The notes beneath the pieces are model-generated. The model was not told where the DNA came from, ran no database searches, and saw nothing but the letters and a program-made list of their open reading frames with translations. 64,000 nt of DNA from the NCBI RefSeq assembly GCF_029784135.1, contig NC_073746.1:112342035-112406034 (forward strand). Direction: 5' to 3'. Source of the DNA: Toxorhynchites rutilus septentrionalis (lineage: Eukaryota; Arthropoda; Insecta; Diptera; Culicidae). Both the position numbers and the translations under genes were made by a program. Shown here piece after piece: positions 56,271-64,000 of the stretch. Numbering within the stretch: the stretch's first letter is position 1; each line of letters begins with the position of its first letter.

Positions 56271-57153
56271 AAATCGAGGGATTGTATCCGAGACACGATC
56301 ACTTTATTTACAATTTATTTACAAATCATTTCGGATATTATTTGCGAATACGTCAAAATTTCATAAATAACTCTTTAGTAAAAAGTTCCGAGGACCCTGA
56401 AAAGGTTTAATGGCTTGCGTGGTTTTGTAGAATCATTTCGAGAAGCAACGATTCTTTCTTGCCTTTGCGAGAACAATACACTAATTGGACATATGTCGCA
56501 ATTTGTTTCTTTATATCAATGCACGTATTGCACTGAGTATTTAACGAGAGACATCTTCCGTGCATCGCTATTCAACAAGCATCAAACACGCGTCTAACAA
56601 ATGCACAAAGTTGTAGCGATAAAAATGAAACATCGAAACACACTTCATATGAAATATTCGCTAGCATTCACAGCCCGAGGGAAAACATAAAACACGAAAC
56701 GAGCAGAATAAGCGACCTTTGTCGTTTCAGGCACAGAACGATACTGAGAATTTTCCTCAGAGGAGATGCAACAGTTACCTTACTATGCAAGGGTGAAGTT
56801 TACGTCGCAAATATTTTCTTTTCGCTATCCTCCTTCGTTGTTTCTATTCTAGCGGCTGCATAAGTTGCCCATTATTGACAGCTCTGTTCGGGAAAGCACA
56901 CAAATGGACAGAACAAATGTATGGGGAAATGGGAACGCTTCCAATTTTTATCAATTTAAACCATATACAAACTATGGGATTGTAATATATAGCATATCAA
57001 ACAAAACTTAGAATATTTCCGATTCGAGTGGTATGCAAATCGTTAAAATCCGTTCGCAGCAAAAATAGTCATTAACGTTAACTTTATTTCATAAAAACGT
57101 GACCTGTTTTCTGATTTGGCACCCTTAATGTAAGACGTAGTCCTACTTCAAAA
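56271..57153 (-). mobile_element. Family C Helentron-like element, copy C5
   Basis: The 3' end has hairpin arms GATTGTATC and GACACGATC (56280-56300). The adjoining inner motif is missing. The 5' end terminates GACGTAGTCCTACTTCAAAAA at about 57153. It is the most compact family C copy (883 bp) and the reference for block order in C1-C4. Confidence 0.75.
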
Positions 57154-57432
57154 AGGGAATTGGTGCTTGTAAATCAGGTAGATGTATCTTGAATGCATTT
57201 TATTTCTTTTCGACCCATTCAGAGCTCACGTCAGTAGCACTTTGTATTCATGGATGCGTCTGCTTTTCTAATTCGGAGATTGAGGGTTCATACAGTTTTA
57301 AGGGATAAAATGAATTTGCTGTTTAATAAATTATATTCTGAAAGTAGCTATTCCAATCTCTTGCATCTGAGCAATTCCTCACCAAATTAGCTGGAAAACA
57401 GAAAATTTTTACGCAACCATCTTCGAAACTAG
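57154..57432. other. Spacer
   Basis: No feature recognised. Confidence 0.4.
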
Positions 57433-58260
57433 GTAGGGGAGCCGCGGGTAAGACGGACAGTGGGGGTATAATGGACAGGTGGTTGATTTGTACAGTTGCA
57501 TCATGAATTTCAAATTTTTGTTGATAGGAAACCCTTCTACATGCTATTCTATAATAATTAAACCATCCTATGGCAATGAATACTGATCAAATGTGAAATA
57601 GAGAAACAAAAATCCGAAAATCGAACATGATTCCGCGTGTGGATGTAACTTTTGCGGTTTTGATATTAAGCATTTTGAGCGGTTTAATTGCAAAATTGAA
57701 TTCGCTGATGGTTATATTTCGGTGTGTGAGTTAACAGAGAAGCGATATAAGGTATGGACGAAAAAGTAAATTCATTCGTAAGTGATAAATTTAAATTATT
57801 GAAATAATTGCACTGGGGGGGTTGAAATGGACAGTCACATCCATAACCACATCCAATGCATGATGGAAAGTGAAGAGGAGAATATTGAACTCTTTTTTAT
57901 ATTGCTTTCTCTTTTTGTTCTATTTCAGTTACTGGACGCACACTGAGAGAGAGAGAGAGAGTGAAATTATTCCACTCGTTAGCGATAAACCTCTACGCTT
58001 CGTATATTATGAACCTGTCCATATTCTCCCCACTACATGTCCATTATACCCGCACCGATCAAAATGCTCTACTTTTCGACTTGTTTTAATTTCAGTAAAA
58101 AACATGAAAAAACAAATTTTAATAAAACATTTGGCAAATTATTTCGAAAACCAGTATATTGAACTGTAAGAAACTGTTTTTAAATTTTTTAAAACATTAG
58201 TTTCCAAACATACAATTGAAGTTTTCCTTAACATGTCCGTCTTACCCCCATCTCCCCTAC
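57433..58260. mobile_element. Inverted-repeat element with GTAGGGGAG ends
   Basis: The left end GTAGGGGAGCCGCGGGTAAG continues ACGGACA; the right end is the complement of GTAGGGGAGATGGGGGTAAG continuing ACGGACA. Inner inverted words GGGTATAATGGACA and TGTCCATTATACCC (58039-58052) extend the pairing. A (GA)8 run lies at 57947-57960. The frame at 57870-58169 has no domain. It is probably a non-autonomous DNA transposon; TA just inside each end may be the duplication. Confidence 0.65.
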
Positions 58261-58489
58261 ATATGATGGAAGTTACCCGGTTACAAAATTTAAAAAAACC
58301 GTTAAATATAAGTTTTCATGTTGAATGGCATGTAGATTGTATTACTTTTCTTAAACTGTAACGTTTTTGCAATGTACTGAAATTTAAAAATTTTTCGAAA
58401 ATTCAGTGTTGCTTGCCATTCATTTGTTTGTTTACCTTCCTGTTACGATTGATTTCATTCTATATATTATTTGAATTTCTGTTTCAGCC
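58261..58489. other. Left flank of copia; likely LINE 5' leader
   Basis: No gene. Bases 58485-58489 (CAGCC) and 62831-62835 (CAGCT) are the imperfect target duplication of the copia insertion, so this stretch was once contiguous with the LINE ORF1 region at 62831. Confidence 0.5.
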
Positions 58490-58628
58490 ACTTGGAAGGG
58501 AGTGAAAATAAAATGCGACTAAACTAGTGAACGATCAAACAAGAAAGATATATTTCGACAAACTACAGAGCATTAAATTATCATGGCATGCTTCTTGTAA
58601 TCGTGTTGCTTCGTTGGCAATCTCAACA
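58490..58628 (-). repeat. Copia 3' LTR
   Basis: On the minus strand it starts TGTTGAGATTGCCAACGAAG and ends CTCCCTTCCAAGT. The gag-pol stop codon lies inside its first bases: TGT TGA follows GAG GAG GAG, so the ORF ends in the LTR. Confidence 0.9.
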
Positions 58629-61600
58629 CTCCTCCTCAATCACGATTTGTTGCAGGCCAATTGATGATCGTAGTCTCTCCAGCTTCACCCTTGGTAGCGG
58701 CTTTGTCAGGGCATCTGCTTCCATGGATTCGGTTGGACAATACCGAACGCACAGGACTCCAGATTTCTTCAGATCACGGACGAGGTTGAACCTGGTGTCG
58801 ATGTGTTTGGTACGCCGGGTATCACCTTCGTTCTTCAGCATGCTGATGCAACTCTGGTTGTCCTCGTGGATGAGAACAGGGTAGTGGACTTCTTCACCGA
58901 GGCCTTGCATGAGTTTGATGAGCCACAGCAGTTCCTTGGTTGCTTCTGCCAGAGCCACATACTCTGCCTCGGTCGATGACAGCGTAACGCATGACTGCTT
59001 CCGAGATGTCCACGCGATCGGTCCACCTCCAAGCTTGAACAAAAATCCGGAATTCGATTTCCGGTCCGAGCGATCTCCTGCCCAATCCGCGTCAGCATAG
59101 CCTTCAAGGTTTCCCTCTCCTCCTAGCTTCAACCGCAAGTTGGCAGTACCCTTCAAGTACCGCAGGGCTCGCTTTGCTTCCGACCAGTCGGTTTCCGTCG
59201 GCTTGCTTACTCTGCGCCCGAGAATGGACGCGGTGATCGCCAAGTCTGGTCTGGTACAAACAGCAACATAGAGCAAAGCACCGACAAGGCTTTGGTACTT
59301 CTCACTGTTCGGCATTTTCTCCTCCTTTTGCGTGATGTTGGGGTAACCAGGATCCATCGGTATCGGTGAAGGTTTCGCTTGTTCCATACTAAATCGAGCC
59401 ACGATCCGATTGATGTAGCCTTCTTGCGACAGCAGAAAATCTCCGCTCACGTTCCGTTCCACCTGGATCCCAAGGTAGTTTTTCACATTGCCAAGGCAGG
59501 AAATCTTGAATTTCTTCCCCAGGAAAGAGCAAACTCGCCTGTATTCGTCATCTCCAAATGATACGATTAGCATATCGTCGACGTAGAGCAAAATAAACGA
59601 AAGCTCTCCGTCAACGTTCCTCACGAAAAGACAGTTGTCAGCTTCCGTTGGCTTGTATCCCAGCTGCATCAGGACTTCGGTGATGGTTCTGTTCCAAACC
59701 CGTCCGGCTTGCTTGAGTCCATACAAACTTCTCCTTAAGCTGCAAACTTCGCTTCGATTTCCGGTTTCGTATCCGGGGGGTTGCTGCATGAAGATTTCTT
59801 CGCTGATTTCTCCATACAGGTACGCCTTTTTGATGTCGATGTGCTTCACATCCATCATCCTCCGGGCAGCTACCGCCAGAAGTGCCCGAAATGTCGTGTG
59901 TTTAGCTACGGGCGCGTAGACTTCATCGTAGTCAGTTCCAAACTTCTGACTGAAGCCTTTCGCCACGAGACGCGCCTTATACCTTGCTACGTTGCCATGC
60001 TCGTCCAGCTTTTTCTTGAAAATCCAGCGGCAGCCCACTGGTTTCCGATTGGAGGGCAACTGGACGATTTCCCAAGTTTTGTTCTCCTGCAGAGAAGCAA
60101 ACTCCTCGTCCATTGCTTTCTTCCACTGCTCTCGCTCTGGACCTCCCAGGGCTTCTGCGACTGTCCGTGGCTCAGCGGCTTGCTGAATGGCAATTTGGCC
60201 TGTTTCGCCATATCTTTGAGGTGGCACTCCCTTCGTCGTCCGGCTGGACGTTCTTGGAGCCACAGGTTCAATTGGTGCGTTGGGGGGACGTTCATCCTCG
60301 TCGTTGCCATCGGTGAGCGTGGCATCGCAATCGACGTATGGATCGATCGTCTCGTTTTGATCATCCTCTTCGTCGGAATCAGACTCCTCTTCAATCTCCG
60401 GTTGCTCACTATGAACGTCCCCTGCAACGATAGGAAAATTATTAGTCTTCGGGAAAGCATGTTCACCGATCGAGCATTCGATGATACTTCCATTTTCTGA
60501 CGCTTCATCCTGACCGGTGTTGCCCATCGTCAGAAATCGTGCATCTCTGCTGTTCACAATGGTGCCAGTCATCAGGTCCAGGAATCGGTACGCCTTCTGT
60601 TGCGATGAATAGCCCACGAACGTCATCTTCACCGCCTTCGAATCAAACTTCGATCTGTTCTGTTTGGGAACCCACACAAATGCCTTGGTGCCAAAAATCT
60701 GCAAATGGCTCACATCCGGTTTCTCGTCCCACCATGCCTCGTACGGTGTTACCTGGAGTGCCGTGGTAGGAAGCCGATTCTGGAGGTAGTTCGCAGTATT
60801 CACGGCTTCGGCCCAGTATCGCAACGGGAGGTCCGCGTCCAACAGCATGCACTTCGCCATCTCATTCAGAGAACGATTTTTCCGTTCCGCAACACCATTT
60901 TGCTGCGGGGTGTACGGTGTGGTAAACTGTTGCCGGATGCCTTCCCGTCTGCAGAAGTCTTCCATTGCTCGATTCTTGAATTCACCGCCGTTGTCCGATC
61001 GGATGATCTTCGGCGGCCTGCCAAAGGTGGTCTTCATCTCCATCACGAAGTCCTTCAGTTTGTCCTTTGCATCGGATTTTTCACGTAGGAAATATACCGT
61101 CGTGTAGCGAGAATAATCGTCAATCACGGTGAGATAGTAGCGACATCCACCTTGTGTGACATTTTTCATCGGCCCACACACGTCGACATGGACCAAATCC
61201 AACGGGCGCTTCGATTTCTTCTTGGCTTCTTTGGGAAACGGGAGTCGTGCAAATTTCCCCTCCATACAGCACTCGCACTGAATCCGCAGCCCACAGTCCT
61301 CGATTTGCAGTCCTGTCGCTAGGCTCTTCCCCTTCAAATCCTGCAAGGCGTCGTTGTCACGATGACCCATCCTTCTGTGCCACGTGTGCTGACAGTTGGC
61401 GGTGTGGCGTTTTTCTTCCACCTTCGTCGCTCTGTGGGCGTTCTTCAAGACGTACAACCCACCAGAAACGACCGCGTTTGCTGCAACCCTTTCATCCTTC
61501 AGAATGGTGCAGCCCTTGGCATCGAAGATGACGGTTCCTTTCTTCTCGACCAACTTCCGCACCGAAATCAAATTCGACTCGAGATTCGGTACGTACAACG

Positions 61601-62363
61601 TATCTGTAAGATTAACTGTCACATTTTTACCTTCAAGATCGCAGCAACCGATGCGACAAGTTCCTTTGCCCCTCGCAACCGTCGTCTTGCCGTCAGCGAG
61701 CACCACGTGTTCGGTCACATTTTCATCCAGGTCCACGAAAAAATCCCGCTCGGCGCACATGTGCGATGTCGCCCCGGAATCGACGACCCAGGCTGCTGCT
61801 TCAACTGCTCCTCTGGCCATGAAGGTGGCTTCGCTCCTATCTTCACGAACCGCCTTTGCCCTGGACGAAGTTTTGCGGGTTTTCCGGTTCTCCTGGTCGT
61901 TCCGGTTCTCCTCTTCTCGGTCACTGGCCAACTTCCGACATTCTCGCTGTTTGTGCCCCGGTTTTTGGCAGTAGTGGCAAGTAAGTGGCTTCTTACCAGA
62001 ACCTGCCCGCAAACCGGTCTCGTTGCCATAGCTACCGATTTTCGTTACCTCGTCGATGAGCTTCCTTTTCACCAACTCCAAAGTGAGCTCGTCGTCCGCC
62101 CTGCTCTCGAGGGCCGTCGTCAGCGTGTTGAAAGGTTTCGGGAGGCTACTCAACACAATCGCCACCTGCAGCTTTTCGTCCAGTTTCAGGTCCGCCAAGG
62201 AGAGACGCTCGAAGATTTCTTCCATTCCGACGACGTGCTTCTCCATGTCCTCGCCCTCACTGTACCGTTTCGTAATCAGGTTTCGCAATAAGGACACTTT
62301 GGAAGTCAGGGTTGGCTTCTCAAAATGGTTCCCAAGCTTTTTCCAGGCTTCACGAGCGGTCAT
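58623..62363 (-). CDS. Copia polyprotein: gag C-term, protease, integrase, RT, RNase H
   Basis: 1246 codons from the first ATG after the internal stop; the native frame begins at 62615. Order: gag retro-element segment (about 1-100), zinc knuckle CHYCQKPGHKQREC (about 129-142, CX2CX4HX4C), protease VVDSGATSHMC, integrase HHCC zinc finger (WHRRMGH...CECC) and D,D,E core (HVDVCGPM, IIRSDNGGEF, NGVAERKNRS), reverse transcriptase (CRWIFKKKLDEHG, FDIKKAYL-type DIKKAYLYG, SLYGLKQAGR, YVDDM), then copia RNase H (YADADWAGD, SSTEAEYVAL, HEDNQSC, KHIDTRF). Order PR-IN-RT-RH defines Ty1/copia. All catalytic residues are present and no break was seen after residue 1. Confidence 0.93.
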   Translation of the reverse strand: MTAREAWKKLGNHFEKPTLTSKVSLLRNLITKRYSEGEDMEKHVVGMEEIFERLSLADLKLDEKLQVAIVLSSLPKPFNTLTTALESRADDELTLELVKRKLIDEVTKIGSYGNETGLRAGSGKKPLTCHYCQKPGHKQRECRKLASDREEENRNDQENRKTRKTSSRAKAVREDRSEATFMARGAVEAAAWVVDSGATSHMCAERDFFVDLDENVTEHVVLADGKTTVARGKGTCRIGCCDLEGKNVTVNLTDTLYVPNLESNLISVRKLVEKKGTVIFDAKGCTILKDERVAANAVVSGGLYVLKNAHRATKVEEKRHTANCQHTWHRRMGHRDNDALQDLKGKSLATGLQIEDCGLRIQCECCMEGKFARLPFPKEAKKKSKRPLDLVHVDVCGPMKNVTQGGCRYYLTVIDDYSRYTTVYFLREKSDAKDKLKDFVMEMKTTFGRPPKIIRSDNGGEFKNRAMEDFCRREGIRQQFTTPYTPQQNGVAERKNRSLNEMAKCMLLDADLPLRYWAEAVNTANYLQNRLPTTALQVTPYEAWWDEKPDVSHLQIFGTKAFVWVPKQNRSKFDSKAVKMTFVGYSSQQKAYRFLDLMTGTIVNSRDARFLTMGNTGQDEASENGSIIECSIGEHAFPKTNNFPIVAGDVHSEQPEIEEESDSDEEDDQNETIDPYVDCDATLTDGNDEDERPPNAPIEPVAPRTSSRTTKGVPPQRYGETGQIAIQQAAEPRTVAEALGGPEREQWKKAMDEEFASLQENKTWEIVQLPSNRKPVGCRWIFKKKLDEHGNVARYKARLVAKGFSQKFGTDYDEVYAPVAKHTTFRALLAVAARRMMDVKHIDIKKAYLYGEISEEIFMQQPPGYETGNRSEVCSLRRSLYGLKQAGRVWNRTITEVLMQLGYKPTEADNCLFVRNVDGELSFILLYVDDMLIVSFGDDEYRRVCSFLGKKFKISCLGNVKNYLGIQVERNVSGDFLLSQEGYINRIVARFSMEQAKPSPIPMDPGYPNITQKEEKMPNSEKYQSLVGALLYVAVCTRPDLAITASILGRRVSKPTETDWSEAKRALRYLKGTANLRLKLGGEGNLEGYADADWAGDRSDRKSNSGFLFKLGGGPIAWTSRKQSCVTLSSTEAEYVALAEATKELLWLIKLMQGLGEEVHYPVLIHEDNQSCISMLKNEGDTRRTKHIDTRFNLVRDLKKSGVLCVRYCPTESMEADALTKPLPRVKLERLRSSIGLQQIVIEEEC
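58629..58640 (-). other. Copia polypurine tract
   Basis: The minus strand shows GAGGAGGAG directly before TGTTGAG of the 3' LTR. It also encodes the final glutamates of the polyprotein. Confidence 0.75.
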
Positions 62364-62369
62364 TGTCTG

Positions 62370-62615
62370 CTAGATGAGGCCATGCTGGTTGCTCTCCATC
62401 AAGAGCACGATCGTGGCTCGTGCTCGCTGGTCCCCGTAGTTCCAATCTTCCAACTCAGCAATGTTTCCCGGATCCGCCGTCGTCTCAGCTTGATCGGCAG
62501 GTCTCGCTTGGGTGACGAACTTCCACAAATTCTCCCGGATCAGCAGCAGCTCGGTGCTGAACTTCCAGCTGCTGTAATTTTCTCCATTTAGCTTCGGAAA
62601 CTGGATCTTCTCCAT
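62370..62615 (-). pseudogene. Copia gag N-terminus, ended by a premature TAG
   Basis: 81 codons starting MEKIQFPKLNGENYSSWKF, the standard start of copia gag (LNGENYxxWK). The frame stops with TAG at 62370-62372 and then runs straight on as QTMTAREAWKKLG in the main ORF, so a single base change in a probable CAG codon separates the two. The stop could be a mutation, or less likely a read-through site. Its following codons are CAG ACA, only partly like the known CARYYA read-through context. Confidence 0.85.
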
Positions 62616-62677
62616 TTCGGCTTCGCTTCAGGAAAAAAATTTCACGGATGTTGATTATCGTTGCTAGGCACCTAGTT

Positions 62678-62691
62678 CTGGGTCCATAACC
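62678..62691 (-). other. Copia primer-binding site, initiator tRNA-Met type
   Basis: Immediately next to the 5' LTR the minus strand reads GGTTATGGACCCAG. This is complementary, with one mismatch, to the anticodon region of insect initiator tRNA-Met, the half-tRNA primer used by Drosophila copia. Confidence 0.8.
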
Positions 62692-62830
62692 ACTTGGAAG
62701 GGAGTGAAAATAAAATGCGACTAAACTAGTGAACGATCAAACAAGAAAGATATATTTCGACAAACTACAGAGCATTAAATTATCATGGCATGCTTCTTGT
62801 AATCGTGTTGCTTCGTTGGCAATCTCAACA
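62692..62830 (-). repeat. Copia 5' LTR
   Basis: Identical to the other LTR by eye. It would supply the promoter for the element's transcript. Its boundary with the primer site is set at 62692 by comparison with both copies. Confidence 0.9.
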
Positions 62831-62847
62831 CAGCTTACTTTTGTTAC

Positions 62848-63926
62848 TTGACTATAATGGAAAAAGACGATGAATTTGTTTGTACTGTCTGTGAAAAAAA
62901 AGAGTCTGGTGGTTCAAAATTTTTAACCTGTATGTATTGTTTTTCAAGTGTCCAGTTTAGATATAAGAACATTGTAGGAAACGCAATACGTCGTATGAAG
63001 GAAAAGATTTTTATTGCTCACCCGATTGTACTGCGATCAACCAGCGAATCGTTTCGATGCAGGATAATCACAGATCCTTGTTGTCTTCTTTCGCTGATGA
63101 GATGAAAACAACCATTTCAGCCTCCATTGCTAAGGAAATGCAAGCTGTTTCAACAGAAGTGAAGCAAATCACCACAACGATCGAAAAATCACAAGAATTT
63201 CTATCTGCTAAGTTCGATGAGATTGTCAGTGACTTCAAAGATCTTAAGCAGGAAAATGAAAAATTGAAAAAAGAGGTGGAATGTTTGAAAAAGTCTCACG
63301 ACAAACTTCGTAATATGGTGCACAAATTGGAAGCAAATGTCGACAAGTCCGATAGAGCTGCCGTAGGTAATAATATTGTAGTCTGGGGTATCCCAACAGT
63401 TCAGAATGAAAATGTGCCCCAGATTATTGAGAAATTGCTCACTTGTTTAGGACTGAGCAATAATTCTAAACTTGTGGCCTCCGCTGAGCGGATTTTCTTC
63501 AAAAGGAATACCACTAACGCTCTGGTTCCTATAAGAATAACCTTTATTGATAGGGAATCAAAAGAATTAGTACTAAACAAAAAGAAACAGTTTGGCAATA
63601 TATTATCAACAGTGATCGATTCAAAGTTCACTGTTAACGGGAGAGCAATGAACGTGACCTTGCGCGACGAATTAACTCCATTATCTTTGGAAATACTTAG
63701 AGAGCTTAGATAATCTCAAGAATTGCTGAATATAAAGTACGTTTGGGCGGGAAGAGGTGGAGTTATTTTGATTTAAAAAAATGAAAATAGTAGACCAGAA
63801 ATGATTAAAAACAGAGAAGATCTTAGTCGTGTCATAAGTCAGTTCTGGGAAACGCCTAGTATTTCTGATGCTGCATTGGTTCATGGACATTCTCCTTCCC
63901 CGAAGCGGAAGAGAAGTGATCAATAA
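62848..63926 (+). pseudogene. LINE ORF1 protein, decayed
   Basis: The start MEKDDEFVCTVCEKKESGG shows a PHD-like zinc finger (C-X2-C, C-X2-C, then YCSPDC after a frameshift near 62998). The frame from 63057 continues with a coiled coil (KQENEKLKKEVECLKKSHDKL region) and a conserved C-terminal domain (NNIVVWGIP, LGLSNNSKL, PIRITFIDRE, AMNVTLRDELTPL). TAA at 63711-63713 and a second in-frame TAA near 63774 interrupt it. The remaining codons end SPSPKRKRSDQ at 63926. Zinc finger, coiled coil and RNA-binding-like domain are the plan of CR1/Jockey-type ORF1 proteins. ORF2 would lie past the window end. Confidence 0.75.
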
Positions 63927-64000
63927 CACGACTTATTATGGGGTTTCTGTAGAATTTAACTGAACCAATAATGATTTTAAACAGATATTATGAAAATTTG
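63927..64000 (+). other. Start of LINE inter-ORF region
   Basis: AT-rich continuation after ORF1. Nothing can be identified before the window ends. Confidence 0.35.

Larger units (their letters stand above)
58490..62830 (-). mobile_element. Ty1/copia LTR retrotransposon, nearly intact, 4341 bp
   Basis: Two 139-bp LTRs (58490-58628 and 62692-62830) are identical as read here. They bound a gag-pol region open except for one stop. A primer site and a polypurine tract adjoin the LTRs, and CAGCC/CAGCT flank the whole. Identical LTRs imply recent insertion, since they are identical when made. The gag-pol TAG at 62370-62372 probably makes this copy non-autonomous. Confidence 0.93.

Noticed and set aside
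57870..58169. 99-codon frame with a hydrophobic start
   Set aside because: Lies inside an inverted-repeat element, reads through a GA run, and has no known domain.
61362..62291. 309-codon and other plus-strand frames within copia
   Set aside because: Antisense shadows of the well-defined copia polyprotein.

Overview
The window looks like mosquito nuclear DNA, most likely from a culicine such as Aedes. The evidence is the AT-rich intergenic sequence, the density of nested small transposons, tRNA-derived SINEs with Feilai-like and longer architectures, an I-clade LINE, a Ty1/copia element of insect type and several mariner subfamilies. Only one host gene is visible: a minus-strand first coding exon (8292-8763) of a rhodopsin-family neuropeptide receptor. 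It ends in a strong splice donor just after transmembrane segment 1. No later exon was recognised between it and base 1, so the first intron is at least 8.2 kb and most of bases 1-8291 is probably intron. The rest is transposon-dominated.

Layout. 1-1140 is an old tandem repeat. 1142-7075 holds two copies of a repeat family (A) around a decayed I-clade LINE (2386-5112). 8292-9146 is the receptor exon and probable 5' UTR. 10176-13105 is an older AT-rich repeat (D) split by a TA-flanked MITE, a TA microsatellite and an intact DD37E mariner-type transposon (11632-12929). 16308-16575 is a 7-bp minisatellite. 16728-29978 is a dense field of family A, B, D and E copies. 30877-45515 contains SINEs, families B and C, TA-flanked MITEs and several clear nestings. 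46832-50891 holds a family-E remnant split by a MITE, a solo LTR and a dead D34D mariner that itself carries a LINE tail. 51409-57153 has LINE and SINE fragments, a dead DD41D mariner and a family-C copy. 58490-62830 is a nearly intact copia element with identical LTRs, inserted just 5' of a decayed LINE ORF1 (62848-63926).

The most unusual component is a set of repeat families (A, B, C, E and two orphan ends) that share one terminal architecture. The 5' end is a GACGTRGRAYTACG-type motif directly at the terminus, next to T-rich flank. The same motif occurs inverted near the 3' end and is followed by a 9-bp hairpin and a T-run. The hairpin stem changes between families with compensating bases. 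This asymmetric inverted repeat plus 3' palindrome is the structure described for Helentron rolling-circle transposons and their non-autonomous derivatives (HINE, DINE-1). Families A and B also carry a tandem array of a shared 94-96 bp unit, as DINE-1-like elements do. The rolling-circle assignment is inference, because no Rep/helicase gene is present.

The nesting order is readable in several places: SINE into family C, family C into family C, family A into a TA-flanked MITE into an older repeat, a MITE into family B, and a LINE tail into a mariner. The DD37E mariner and the copia element look youngest.
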